From NCBI RefSeq assembly GCF_013177695.1, contig NZ_WOEY01000042.1, positions 1 to 64,000 on the forward strand: DNA of 64,000 bases, given 5' to 3'. The notes below the pieces were generated by a model. That model was given only the letters and a program-made list of their open reading frames with translations. It did not search any database and had not been told where the DNA came from. The DNA is from Paraburkholderia solitsugae (GTDB lineage: Bacteria; Pseudomonadota; Gammaproteobacteria; Burkholderiales; Burkholderiaceae). A program made the position numbers and the translations under genes. Positions 1 to 9,198 of the stretch are shown piece by piece. The number at the start of each line of letters is the position of its first letter. The first letter of the stretch is position 1.

Positions 1-63
1 GAGGTACTCAATGCACTGAACGTGAAAAAACCGGTCGCCCCGCAGCAGCTCGCGCTGTTGTAG
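1..63 (+). CDS. 3' end of an unidentified protein (partial)
   Basis: An open frame runs in from the left edge and stops at TAG 61-63; the last residues read EVLNALNVKKPVAPQQLALL. The terminal QQLALL resembles the QLxLF-type peptide by which many DNA repair and replication proteins bind the sliding clamp, but a match in a 20-residue tail is weak. No family can be assigned without the upstream sequence. Confidence 0.5.
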   Translation, partial: EVLNALNVKKPVAPQQLALL

Positions 64-402
64 TGGCAATTTTTAAAATCGACATCAATAAAATCAGGTG
101 CTTGCGCGATTAACTGTCGAACTCAGGCGCCCTGACAGACGTCGCATGAGATCGAGCATGTCGAGGCCTGACCGACGGTCGCGCGAGCCAGTCGGGAGGG
201 GCGTCTGCGAACTGCTCGGTAAGGGTGCGCCATGCGTTATCGGCGCTAGGGAGAAGGAGCGATCCAGTGCGCCCCCTCAAGACGCTACATACTGCAATGC
301 TCCGCAGCGTGACTTCTAAAGTAGGCCTCGGTTTCATCGTCCGCGAAGCAGGGCGTGCAGTCGTATTGGTCTTCGATTTTCGTTGTAGTTTTGGTTTGAT
401 TC
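64..402. other. gene-free spacer with one copy of a 42-bp repeat
   Basis: No convincing gene is seen on either strand. The stretch holds the first copy (136-177) of a 42-bp repeat that recurs at 1207-1248. The rest shows no recognised structure. Confidence 0.5.
136..177 (+). repeat. 42-bp direct repeat, copy 1
   Basis: Positions 136-164 match 1207-1235 exactly over 29 bases. With two mismatches the match extends to 177/1248. The two copies flank the MazG-like gene and part of the gene-poor stretch before vgrG, so they could mark a duplication or the edges of an insertion. Confidence 0.75.
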
Positions 403-759
403 TTAGTCCTGGTAATCGGAGTACTTACGCGAATCTCCCCGGACTTTTTCGGCGGGATACTTCGTCCGATTGACATCCATTTTTTCCAAGCAGGCTTGAT
501 AGAGGTCGACATCAAGCTTGTCTGCCAGGCGGACGAGGTAAAGCAATACGTCCGCCATTTCGTGACGAATGGCAGCTTGTTTGCCTTCATCCAGTTCGCT
601 CTTGTCTCCGGAAGTCAGCCACTGAAATGGCTCCAGTAGCTCACTTGCCTCGACGCTCAATGCCGTCGCCAGATTCTTTGGCGTGTGAAATTTGTCCCAG
701 TCGCGCTCATCCGCAAACTGACGAACGAGGTCACGTAAGCTAGCAAGGTCACTTTGCAT
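403..759 (-). CDS. MazG-like nucleotide pyrophosphohydrolase (dCTPase type)
   Basis: This 118-residue protein belongs to the all-alpha MazG-like NTP pyrophosphatase group, close to the DCTPP1/RS21-C6 type that hydrolyses dCTP and modified dNTPs to the monophosphate plus pyrophosphate. Visible signatures are the metal-binding EASELLE segment (about residues 38-44) and the second acidic helix EMADVLLY (about 67-74), followed by the family's basic tail with a KY.AEKVRG segment. Its length is normal for a single-domain member. The ATG lies about 50 bases inside the right edge of the local gene-poor region and the gene stands alone. A house-cleaning role for the nucleotide pool is likely; the exact substrate cannot be read from sequence. 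Confidence 0.85.
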   Translation of the reverse strand: MQSDLASLRDLVRQFADERDWDKFHTPKNLATALSVEASELLEPFQWLTSGDKSELDEGKQAAIRHEMADVLLYLVRLADKLDVDLYQACLEKMDVNRTKYPAEKVRGDSRKYSDYQD

Positions 760-1206
760 CTCAAAATCTCTTCGTGTGATGGCTCCCCCAGACGGCTGGG
801 GATAACTAATCGGATCGGTCTTGCTGGGTGAAATAGGGCACTAGAGGCGTCCCTGCTCGAGTGGGCCGCGTCGTCCTTATCTCAATAAGAGGTGATGATA
901 TAAGAGAGGGGTTTGATGCGTGCGTTATTTAGCTGGCTACGCTGGCGCGAGTCTTCGCGTCGCAGATGACGCAATGCGCGAGCAAGCTGTATTGGCTCAA
1001 GGACGTGGGCAGAGGTTGTTGTTGCACAGGGGGCGCCGGATACCTCAATGCGTCTAACGCTCCAAAACGGGCTAGGGAAACAACCTGCCGCGCAAGAAAC
1101 TAGCAATTTTGCGCTAATAGCGCAGTTGGTCTATCGCCGTTGTAGTGACCAAATAAGAGTTGGCCACCTATTGCCATCGAAGCCACGCGTCTCGCTTATT
1201 TGTCCG

Positions 1207-1248
1207 CAGACGTCGCATGAGATCGAGCATGTCGAAGCCCGACCGACG
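1207..1248 (+). repeat. 42-bp direct repeat, copy 2
   Basis: Same orientation as 136-177, with 29 exact bases then two mismatches in the remaining 13. No reading frame is shared by the two copies, so this is DNA-level duplication rather than a conserved peptide. Confidence 0.75.
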
Positions 1249-1673
1249 CCCCGCATCGCCCAACTTTCCACACAAAGCCGCCCCAGCAACGCCTCAATAA
1301 AACCCGCCAACAATGCCCAATGCATACTAGATGACCAATATAAGAGGCATTTAACATTCTCCAATAAATCGATTTGCCTTATCCCGTAAATGTTTTGTAG
1401 AATCGCGCGATTACGCGGGGGCGCGTGAAAGCAACGAAAACTAAAAGAGGCGGTATGGGAATGCATCACATAATCGGCAGCGTTAATGGCGGACCCGCGC
1501 GGGGAGAGCGTCTGTCACACCTTGGCGCGCGGCGTCAGCAGGGCCGTGGGCCGCTGAGCCCATTGAGCAATTGGCTAATCGGAAGCCGCGCTATCGGCGA
1601 AGCCCGCATGCTCGATCCACTCATTGCCGTCATTAATTGTCAATCTCAAGGGCTTCAAGCTAAATGCATTAAC

Positions 1674-1702
1674 CGGAAAATTTTTCCGTTTGAATCGGAA
1701 AA
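1674..1702. promoter_or_regulatory. AT-rich inverted repeats upstream of vgrG
   Basis: CGGAAAA (1674-1680), TTTTCCG (1682-1688) and CGGAAAA (1696-1702) alternate in orientation and can form two alternative hairpins, with A/T-rich flanks. It could be a regulator-binding site for the vgrG operon or the terminator of a lost gene. The choice is not resolved. Confidence 0.35.
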
Positions 1703-1805
1703 TAAAACCGATCAATAACGCAAAAGCAAACCAAAAAACAAACCGCCAGAAGAACCCGCGAGCCGAACAAACCATAGCGACCCAGCGACATCAAAAGAGA
1801 CCACC

Positions 1806-4631
1806 GTGAATTCCGCCGACCTGTTGCGTGCCTTTGCCTCCCCGTCCCTGACGCAAGCCAATCGCGCCTTCCGCCTGCACTGGGGCTCAGCCCAGTCGAG
1901 CCTTGAGCAAGTGCTGATCGCGCATCGCATCGACATCAGCGAGGGCCTGTGCTCAGGCATTGTGGGTCACGTGACGTGTCTGTCGACGCGCGCGGACTTG
2001 CCGCTCAATGCGTTCATCGGCTTGCCGCTGTCGGTGCAGATGGTCACCGACCGTGGCGCCTTGCACCCGATCTGCGCGATTGTCACCGACGCGCGCGCGG
2101 GCCAGTCGGACGGGTCGCTGGCGACCTACCAGTTGACCATGCGCGATGCGTTATCGGTGCTGGAGGGGCGAACCAATACGCGCATCTTCCGCACGCTGAG
2201 TGTGCCCGATGTGATTGAGAAGCTGCTGGGCGAATGGCAGAAAAAGAGTCCGGCGCTCGCGCGCGCGTTCGATTTCGATCTGTCGTCGCTGGATCGCGCG
2301 AAGTATCCGGTGCGCGAGACGCTGTTGCAGTTTCACGAGTCGGACGCGGATTTCATCCGGCGGCTGTGCCGTCGCGAGGGCATTGCGTGGTTCACGGCGG
2401 CGGGCAAGCGTGGCGCGGACCCGTCGTCCGATGGCGCCGGTGAGTCGCCGGTGCACACGCTGGTGCTGCTGGACGACCCGATGAAACTGCCGAAGTCGTC
2501 GGCCGGCACGGTGCGCTATCACCGCGACGCGGCCACCGAAGCGCGCGACTCGATCACGCTGTGGTCGGCCTCGCGTCAGCTCGTGCCGGGCAACGTGCAG
2601 CGCGCGAGCTGGGACTACAAGAGCGCGACGGTGGCGCAGGCGTCGGAGACGAGCATCGTCGATCAGGGCGAAGCCGGCAACGACCTCGCGCAGCTGCTGC
2701 GCGATGCGGTCATCGACGTGCCGCACGCGGGCGATTCGTGGTCGGACTATGAGCGCGTCAGCAAGGCGCGCATGCTCGCCCATGAGTTGCGCTCGGCGAA
2801 TGTCGATGGCGTGAGCGGGGTGCGGGATCTGGCTGTCGGCCGATGGTTCGAGTTGACCGGGCATCCGGAGGTGGACACGCATCCGCAGGAGGAGCGGCAG
2901 TTTATTGTCACCACGCTGCATCATCGTGGGGAGAATAGTCTGCCGAAGACGTTGAATGAGCGCGCGCAGGCGTTGTTTGAGGCGAATCGGTGGAGGGTGG
3001 AGGGGCCTTCGACGGGTGCTTCGTCTTCACCGTCGGCTGGGCAGGGAAGGGCGGCGAGTAGTGCGGATGAGGAAGAGAGCCGCTATGAAAACACCTTCAG
3101 TTGCGTGCGACGCGGCGTGCCGCTGACGCCAGCCTACGATCCGCGAATTGATCTGCCACGGGTTTATCCGATTACCGCGCTGGTGGTCGGGCCGCAGGGC
3201 GAGGAGGTGTATTGCGATTCGCTTGGGCGGATCAAGGTGCAGCTTCAGGGCCTGGATCCGGATGATCATGCGCACGCACAAGGGGCGGGTACGAGCGGGA
3301 CGGATAAGGACAGCGCGTTTGTACGGGTGAGCAGTAGCTGGGCAGGGACGAACTACGGGCACGATACGTTGCCGCGCATCGGGATGGAGGTCGCGCTGGA
3401 TTTCCTGAATGGGGATCCGGACAAGATGTTCGTGACCGGTGTGCTGCACAACGGGCCGAATATGCCCGCCACCTTTAGTCATACCGGGGCGCTGCCGGGG
3501 AATCGGTTTTTGTCGGGGGTGAAGACGAAGGAGATTAAGGGGAATCGGTATAACCAGTTGCGCTTCGACGACACCGCTGGGCAGATCAGTAGCCAGCTCG
3601 CGAGTCAGCATGCGGATAGCCAACTCAATCTTGGGTATCTGACGCAGCCGCGTACGGACGGCGCCGGGGAGGCGCGCGGAGAGGGGGCCGAGGTGCGCAC
3701 AGATGCCGCAGCGGCTCTGCGTGCTGCCAAAGGCATTCTGCTAACGACGTATGCTCGCAACAAAGCAGTCGGAAACCATCTTGACAGGGACGAGTTGACG
3801 CAACTGCTTGGCGAATGCACCGATTTGTTCAAGTCGCTTGGAGACTATGCTGGGCAGCACGGCGGGCAAGCTGCCGACACCACCTCACAAAGTGCGCTGG
3901 CCAGTGCGTTCAAAAACTGGAACTCTAGTGTCGGCGAGACCACGGCGCCATCCGCGTCTGCGTCGACCGACCCTCATGCCATTTTCGCGCTCGGAGCCGC
4001 AGAAGGCTCTGTTCAACTTACACCAAAAACTCACCTGACTTACGCCGGGGAGAACATCGACCAAGTGGCACAGCAGCACCTGCAACTCATGAGCGGTCAG
4101 CGCTTAAACGCAACCGCAGGCCAGGGTGTGCAAATGTTTGCGCGAGGAGCTGGCATCAAGGCAATCGCTGGTGAAGGTCCAGTTGTTATCCAGGCGCAGG
4201 CCGACGCGCTAACCGCAAACGCACAGAAGGGCGTCAAAATCAGTACGAACGAAAACGAAGTGCTGATCACCGCGCCAACTATACGACTGGTGGCCGAAGA
4301 CGGCAGCTATCTGAAGATCGGTGGAGGAGTAACTCTCGGTACTAACGCCGACGTGAAGATTCTGTCTGCGTCGCACCAATGGGGTGGTCCATCCACTGAT
4401 CAAGCAGTGAAAAGCTCATTCAATAACGCGCCCACGGATCAGCGCTTCCGATTGCATTACCCCGGTGATTCGCCGGACGCACCAGCGCCCGCAGCGCACC
4501 AGCCGTATCGCATCACCACGGACGATGGGCGAGTCATCGAAGGGACAAGCGATGCCAATGGCCTGACGGAATTGGTAAAGGACGATGCGATGAAAATCCT
4601 GAAGATTGATATTTTGAAGCCCGATCTTTGA
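1806..4631 (+). CDS. vgrG: type VI secretion spike protein VgrG
   Basis: This 941-residue protein forms the trimeric spike at the tip of the T6SS needle. The N-terminal half (about 1-400) is the gp27-like hub, including the conserved LLQFHESDADFIRRLCRREGI segment type. A gp5-like OB domain follows (about 450-560; GRIKVQLQG, SSSWAGTNYGHDTLPRIGMEV). A DUF2345-type beta-helix and linker occupies about 580-870. The last 40 residues (PYRITTDDGRVIEGTSDANG) resemble the transthyretin-like tail many VgrGs use to load cargo. The start is GTG at 1806. It is the first gene of a cargo module with a Tle3 effector, Tla3 adaptor and PAAR protein. No sheath or baseplate genes are nearby, so it is an orphan vgrG served by a T6SS elsewhere. 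The Ala/Gly-rich linker around 600-720 is poorly conserved. Confidence 0.95.
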   Translation: MNSADLLRAFASPSLTQANRAFRLHWGSAQSSLEQVLIAHRIDISEGLCSGIVGHVTCLSTRADLPLNAFIGLPLSVQMVTDRGALHPICAIVTDARAGQSDGSLATYQLTMRDALSVLEGRTNTRIFRTLSVPDVIEKLLGEWQKKSPALARAFDFDLSSLDRAKYPVRETLLQFHESDADFIRRLCRREGIAWFTAAGKRGADPSSDGAGESPVHTLVLLDDPMKLPKSSAGTVRYHRDAATEARDSITLWSASRQLVPGNVQRASWDYKSATVAQASETSIVDQGEAGNDLAQLLRDAVIDVPHAGDSWSDYERVSKARMLAHELRSANVDGVSGVRDLAVGRWFELTGHPEVDTHPQEERQFIVTTLHHRGENSLPKTLNERAQALFEANRWRVEGPSTGASSSPSAGQGRAASSADEEESRYENTFSCVRRGVPLTPAYDPRIDLPRVYPITALVVGPQGEEVYCDSLGRIKVQLQGLDPDDHAHAQGAGTSGTDKDSAFVRVSSSWAGTNYGHDTLPRIGMEVALDFLNGDPDKMFVTGVLHNGPNMPATFSHTGALPGNRFLSGVKTKEIKGNRYNQLRFDDTAGQISSQLASQHADSQLNLGYLTQPRTDGAGEARGEGAEVRTDAAAALRAAKGILLTTYARNKAVGNHLDRDELTQLLGECTDLFKSLGDYAGQHGGQAADTTSQSALASAFKNWNSSVGETTAPSASASTDPHAIFALGAAEGSVQLTPKTHLTYAGENIDQVAQQHLQLMSGQRLNATAGQGVQMFARGAGIKAIAGEGPVVIQAQADALTANAQKGVKISTNENEVLITAPTIRLVAEDGSYLKIGGGVTLGTNADVKILSASHQWGGPSTDQAVKSSFNNAPTDQRFRLHYPGDSPDAPAPAAHQPYRITTDDGRVIEGTSDANGLTELVKDDAMKILKIDILKPDL

Positions 4632-4649
4632 GCCGGGAGTCGGACGAAC

Positions 4650-6758
4650 ATGACAGATACTGCAAATAGCCAAAAAGTCATCGGCTCGGGCGCGGGTATA
4701 ACAGAGTCGAACCGCGCGAATGACCGGAACGTAGCAAGACCGCGCGATCTGCCGGGCATCGTTATTTTTTTGCACGGAGTGAATGACCCCGGTGCGAACT
4801 ACGAAACGGTCGAGCAGGGGCTTTGCAAGGGTTTGGGTGAACGATTGAATCGCCCCGATTTTGTTGCGGGTGCCTATGGTGCCGCATATAAGGACAAGGC
4901 GAAGCAGAAGGCTAAGGGGCAATCGGATCGTGAGACTGAAGTCGTCTTGGCCGATCCTGACACCTATCTTTATCAGAGAACGGGTAAGGGCGCTCATAGC
5001 GTTTTCATTCCGTTCTATTGGGGCTATCGGGCAGATCCCAAAGAAATCCTGAAGGACAAGGCTGGCAAACCTACCCAGCTCCGCAGCCAATATCAGGACG
5101 TTCGAGGCAACCGTCTGGACGCTAACTTCGCCAAAGCCGGCGGGATGTTCAACAACGCAACGACAAACATTCCAGATATGTATGGTCCGGGCTTTGCATC
5201 AAGTTACGTCTCCCGCACCGTTCTCAAAACTGCGATGTCTAACTATCAGTTCTCGGGCACTAGTCCGGAACGACATTACTTTGTTCTTGCGGCTGAGCGT
5301 CTCGCGATGTTGGTTTCTGAAATACGTGCTGTGGCGCCAGATGAAACGGTAAACATCATGGGGCACAGCCAAGGAACGATAATTACCCTATTGGCCCAGG
5401 CTCTACTACACGACAAGGGCCTACGCTGCGCAGATTGCGTAATCATGGTCGATAGTCCTTATTCGCTAGGCGAGCACGGACTGATGACTTGGGCGACTCA
5501 GCCGAACGCAACTCAGCAGACTTCGCAAGCGAAGCTAAATACCTTGATCAATATTGTCACTGCGGTAACAGAAGCGCCGCACCGACAGCCCCCGCTAGAC
5601 CAGCTATGCTTGGATAACGTTCAATCGGGGGGGCGAGCAGGCTATAAATGGACACCCCAAAGCGGTACGCGCGAAGACCAACAGCGCCAGTTGTGTGTGT
5701 TTCCGGAACGTGATAACCGTGGGCGCGTTTACTTGTATTTCTGTCCCGAGGACAGCACCGTCGATTTGCCGATCGTCAAAGGAATAGGCACTCACGGCGT
5801 CCCGGATACAGTGACTGCTGACGATTATTATTGGGACGGAAATCACACTAGGCCTCAGAGCGAGACTGAGGCACTTGCAGCAATGAACAAGCTCAAGGAG
5901 CTCAATTTTCGCCAAAGAGTCTGGACAAAACACCTTTCTGGAAACAAGCCTCTGCTCGTCGGCACGGCACCGCAATACGTCGACGTCTATAAGTCGGGCC
6001 GTCTTTTCATCAATGGTGATCAGCTAAAACCAACGGTTGAGCCAAGTTTGTATGGGGGGGAAGCGAAGCGCGGAACTCCCGACAAGGCAGGTCTGGAAGC
6101 GCCTGATGCTGTCTCCCAAAACCTCGCCTTGGGCAATTCGTACGCAAACCTTCAGTGGGTCCGCATGCCGGATCCGCCCAGTTGGAATACGACTCCCGAT
6201 GCGCTCAAACAGCAGTTTAATGTCGGCAAAGGAACCGACGACCAGACCAATGCCGTGCGCGTCGAGTTCACTGGTGGCATAGGTGCGACACCGTACGTTT
6301 TACGCGAGGAAACTCCTGCTGAAGCGCGTCAACGAATGTCGCAAAATCCCGCTGCTCTTGCGGACAAAGATCCCACTGGCGTCCTTACCGAGAACTCGTA
6401 CCACTCAGCAATTTTGCGTGACCCGCAAAATCACCGTTGGGTGACTGCGATGGACGTCGCAGTCGGACAAGCCAAAAGCCTGGATAATCTGGATTGGCAG
6501 GCCCTCTGGGTTGCCATTGCTGACTGGAAGACGCCGCTGGATAAGATCAAAGCACTGTCAAAATTCTCCTCGTTGACCTCAGGCGGGCAAGAACTAGTTC
6601 TCGCAAATTGCGAATACTACGCGTCCGGGAAATTTCCGACCAAATACGTCTCGAAGACTCTCCCCAGTTTGGTTGAATCGCAAACCATGGATCAGCGCAA
6701 AAATCCGGAGCGCCCCCAAACGCCGCCCATCGACTGGAACTTTAGCGGGCTGAGATGA
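4650..6758 (+). CDS. tle3: Tle3-family T6SS phospholipase effector
   Basis: This 702-residue alpha/beta hydrolase matches the Tle3 class of type VI lipase effectors (type: PA0260 of Pseudomonas aeruginosa). Near the N-terminus is a FLHGVNDPGANYE oxyanion-type segment (about 40-52). The nucleophile elbow is MGHSQG, with predicted catalytic Ser240. The C-terminal half, with the PYVLREETPAEAR and TENSYHSAIL segments, fits the Tle3 C-terminal (DUF3274) domain. Tle3 enzymes attack phospholipids of rival cells after delivery to the periplasm. It begins 18 bases after vgrG and overlaps the next gene by ATGA, so it is operonic. By eye its GC content is lower than that of the flanking metabolic genes, consistent with transfer. 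The Asp/His partners of the triad were not located with certainty. Confidence 0.85.
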   Translation: MTDTANSQKVIGSGAGITESNRANDRNVARPRDLPGIVIFLHGVNDPGANYETVEQGLCKGLGERLNRPDFVAGAYGAAYKDKAKQKAKGQSDRETEVVLADPDTYLYQRTGKGAHSVFIPFYWGYRADPKEILKDKAGKPTQLRSQYQDVRGNRLDANFAKAGGMFNNATTNIPDMYGPGFASSYVSRTVLKTAMSNYQFSGTSPERHYFVLAAERLAMLVSEIRAVAPDETVNIMGHSQGTIITLLAQALLHDKGLRCADCVIMVDSPYSLGEHGLMTWATQPNATQQTSQAKLNTLINIVTAVTEAPHRQPPLDQLCLDNVQSGGRAGYKWTPQSGTREDQQRQLCVFPERDNRGRVYLYFCPEDSTVDLPIVKGIGTHGVPDTVTADDYYWDGNHTRPQSETEALAAMNKLKELNFRQRVWTKHLSGNKPLLVGTAPQYVDVYKSGRLFINGDQLKPTVEPSLYGGEAKRGTPDKAGLEAPDAVSQNLALGNSYANLQWVRMPDPPSWNTTPDALKQQFNVGKGTDDQTNAVRVEFTGGIGATPYVLREETPAEARQRMSQNPAALADKDPTGVLTENSYHSAILRDPQNHRWVTAMDVAVGQAKSLDNLDWQALWVAIADWKTPLDKIKALSKFSSLTSGGQELVLANCEYYASGKFPTKYVSKTLPSLVESQTMDQRKNPERPQTPPIDWNFSGLR

Positions 6759-8404
6759 ATACAAGCAAACTACCCCATGTGAGGCGCTATGCGCTCGTTT
6801 TTTTCATTGCTACATTGTCAATTGTCGCATATGCCCTCTTTGGTCGAGCGCCAGACAACATCGACGCGACCGCTGGCATGAGCACACTTCACTTTGTGCG
6901 CAACGGCATTCTTTCCGCCGCCGTCATGACGCTCACAGTGTTCATTGCCCACCTAGGGGTTACCGCGGCAAACGCTGCGCAATCGACGAAGACTCAGCTG
7001 TCGGCTTCTTCGGTTGTTGGCAGCTCCGTCGATGGTGAATCCTCGAGCGTGGACAAGATCACTGCGCTACAGGTAAGGGGACTTGGGATAACCATTGACC
7101 ATCTCGGGCAGAGTGAAATATGGCAGCACATTCAGCGCAAAGGCGACACCCATGCGTCGATATTTTCAAATGCCGCGGCGGATTATCCTTCTGACCACGA
7201 CACGCGAGAAAGTCTTTCCGCACTACGTATCGGGTCGGCATTCAAGTCTGGCGCCGGCGAGGCTGTAGAGTACTGGCCAATTCCGGTAGTAGCTGTAGGA
7301 CCCCGAAAGGATCCCACCAATGATTCAACAGCAGCGTTCTCAATAGCGTCCGCACGGCAAAAAGCCAGCTTAGCGTTTCAACTCTTTCTTTCGCAGGAGT
7401 CAGTCAACGACACCGGTTCGGCCACGCCGCTTGAAGATCTATTCCGTTTCTTCGACGAGCATCCCGATGTGCCGGCCGCCGTGATCTTTTCGTCGGACGG
7501 GATGGTGGTCCGGAACTACCTTGGAAAGCCCGGCTCGGGATTGACGCCCGACGGACCGGCTGTGCCCAAGGTATTGGACAGTGCCGTTGCACTGCTAGTG
7601 GCGCGTCCAGATCGAGTCGATCGTCTGATTCGTCCTTTCGTTGTTAAAGAGCCTCAAAGTGTCGATATGCGCGAAACCCAATTCGACATCGTTAAGATGT
7701 GGAATCTCTACTGGGACGAGACCGAGGCTTTCGACACGGACTACGCGAAGAAGCTCAAGGAGCATGGCAGCCTATTTCCCGTTGGACCGCACATCATGAC
7801 CACGGCTTGGTGGCAGTCAAAACTTCCTGGGTTATGGGCTCAAACAGAGAACAAGGGACCCGGGGATTTCAGGAAGAACCCCTGGTTGCCAGTTAGGTGG
7901 ACAACCTGGCAATTACAGGAGTTCGACGAGTCGCCGGTACTTGGTTATCTTGGCAGGCCAATACGCGCACCTTTGAAGGACCAAGACAACGCATGGCTCA
8001 AACACGCTGACCAGGCAACATCGATCCGCGAAGGATGGGAGGCCGCGCAGCAGCAAGGTACTCAGCACGCAAAGCCAGAACGCATTTTCTTCGATACCAG
8101 TGCCAACCGGGAATGGGTAATCCCGTTGAGTCAGGCGTTAAATAGCGGACCTGAGTCGCTTTCACCCACCGATCTTCACGACGGGTACGACGTCGGCTAT
8201 CGTATAGGGGATACAGGCGTTTCTTCTGCGTTGGTAGAGATTGGTTTGGCGCTCATGGCGGGTTATGGAGACGGCAAAGCAAGCGCAGCCGTGAGTGTCA
8301 GCGACCACGGGTTTGCGGAAATCTCGATCGTGACGCCGCCCACAGCAGCGGAGAAGGCAAAAAATGCGCTGCATCGTGGCGATGACCCATTCAATTACCG
8401 GTAA
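6755..8404 (+). CDS. tla3: Tla3-like (DUF2875) T6SS lipase adaptor
   Basis: This 549-residue protein fits the DUF2875 family. Its P. aeruginosa member Tla3 helps load Tle3 onto its VgrG. Two hydrophobic segments are visible at the N-terminus (about 11-29 and 50-70); the rest is soluble, with conserved-looking ALRIGSAFK, EYWPIPVVAVGP and LEDLFRFFDEHPDVPA stretches. The ATG overlaps the effector stop (ATGA), which favours coupled translation and a physical partnership. The membrane anchor suggests it acts at the inner membrane rather than free in the cytoplasm; that is inference. It is unlikely to be the immunity protein, which in P. aeruginosa is a separate small gene. Confidence 0.75.
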   Translation: MNTSKLPHVRRYALVFFIATLSIVAYALFGRAPDNIDATAGMSTLHFVRNGILSAAVMTLTVFIAHLGVTAANAAQSTKTQLSASSVVGSSVDGESSSVDKITALQVRGLGITIDHLGQSEIWQHIQRKGDTHASIFSNAAADYPSDHDTRESLSALRIGSAFKSGAGEAVEYWPIPVVAVGPRKDPTNDSTAAFSIASARQKASLAFQLFLSQESVNDTGSATPLEDLFRFFDEHPDVPAAVIFSSDGMVVRNYLGKPGSGLTPDGPAVPKVLDSAVALLVARPDRVDRLIRPFVVKEPQSVDMRETQFDIVKMWNLYWDETEAFDTDYAKKLKEHGSLFPVGPHIMTTAWWQSKLPGLWAQTENKGPGDFRKNPWLPVRWTTWQLQEFDESPVLGYLGRPIRAPLKDQDNAWLKHADQATSIREGWEAAQQQGTQHAKPERIFFDTSANREWVIPLSQALNSGPESLSPTDLHDGYDVGYRIGDTGVSSALVEIGLALMAGYGDGKASAAVSVSDHGFAEISIVTPPTAAEKAKNALHRGDDPFNYR

Positions 8405-8410
8405 ATTAAC

Positions 8411-8803
8411 TTGAGCGATACAAGCGGGCAGAAAGTCGACCACACATCGGATGTGGTCAGCAAGCGACCTCTTTGGCAGTCCACCTTTGTGATGCTTGCG
8501 GTGATCGTTGCTCTAGTTGCCGCGGGGGTGTTGGGTTACTCAACGGCACGTTGCCAGGAATTGGTGTCGACATTCCTATGGAGTGCGCTTATTACCTTTG
8601 GCCCAGTTTTTTACACCGCGTTTAACGAGCCAACGGATTTCGCGATGTGGGCGTTCTTGGCAATCTCGGCCGCGGCAGCGCTTACATATGTTCCGTTCAG
8701 GTTGACATGGAGTCGATTCGGTATCGCTGTAATCGCTATCTACGTTTTGTTAGCCGTTGCCACATTGATAGCAGGTGGCAAAGATAGTTGCCGAATACTC
8801 TGA
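8411..8803 (+). CDS. small multi-span membrane protein, candidate T6SS immunity
   Basis: This 130-residue protein has four hydrophobic stretches (about 23-43, 53-70, 74-92 and 100-120) and a charged N-terminal tail. It starts with TTG six bases after the tla3 stop and ends about 60 bases before the PAAR gene, so it is inside the effector module. I do not recognise a family. Genes in this position often encode immunity or accessory proteins for the neighbouring effector. A membrane protein could protect against a periplasmic phospholipase, but nothing in the sequence proves this. Confidence 0.6.
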   Translation: MSDTSGQKVDHTSDVVSKRPLWQSTFVMLAVIVALVAAGVLGYSTARCQELVSTFLWSALITFGPVFYTAFNEPTDFAMWAFLAISAAAALTYVPFRLTWSRFGIAVIAIYVLLAVATLIAGGKDSCRIL

Positions 8804-8871
8804 TTCGCCTGATGGATTGCCACAAACGGGTAGGTATTCGAATTTGTAAAGTCTAGCGAGCTGAGGTGATT

Positions 8872-9135
8872 ATGCGCGGCGTGATACGCGTGGGCGATGG
8901 CACGAGTCATGGCGGGAAAGTTGTTACTGGCTATGACGCTTCGCTTGTAATGGATCGCAGCATCGCCCGCGTTGGCGACAAATGCACCTGCCCTATGGCG
9001 GGCCACCGGGATTGCGTGATTGTTGAAGGCGATCCAAACGTTATCGTCGGAGGCAAAGCGGTAGCATTCGACGGACATAAAATATCTTGCGGCGCGACAC
9101 TAATCTCTTCGCTGCCGTCATCCGGTCGGTTGTAG
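8872..9135 (+). CDS. PAAR-domain T6SS tip protein
   Basis: This 87-residue protein consists of a single PAAR domain that caps the VgrG spike. It shows the usual repeats: GVIRVGDGTSHGGKV, IARVGDKCTCP, and IVEGDPNVIVGGKAVAFDGHKISCGA. Conserved Cys and His residues would bind the zinc ion at the tip. The ATG at 8872 follows a GAGG box by five bases; an in-frame GTG six bases upstream is less likely. It closes the vgrG-tle3-tla3 module and carries no toxin extension, so it is structural only. Confidence 0.9.
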   Translation: MRGVIRVGDGTSHGGKVVTGYDASLVMDRSIARVGDKCTCPMAGHRDCVIVEGDPNVIVGGKAVAFDGHKISCGATLISSLPSSGRL

Positions 9136-9198
9136 CGTAGGTGTTTTACGGTGGACACCATTGACAGCGAAAGCCCGCGCCTCACGACATACTCGTCT

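Larger units (their letters stand above)
760..1805. other. 1-kb gene-poor stretch upstream of vgrG
   Basis: No reading frame here looks like a real protein. The stretch holds the second copy of the 42-bp repeat (1207-1248), a 12-bp palindrome AATCGCGCGATT near 1400, and an AT-rich patch with three alternating copies of CGGAAAA/TTTTCCG (1674-1702) about 100 bases before vgrG. The loss of coding content suggests remnants of earlier insertions. Confidence 0.5.

Noticed and set aside
1..63. Assignment of the partial gene to a clamp-binding DNA repair protein
   Set aside because: Only 20 residues are visible and the QLALL ending alone is too weak.
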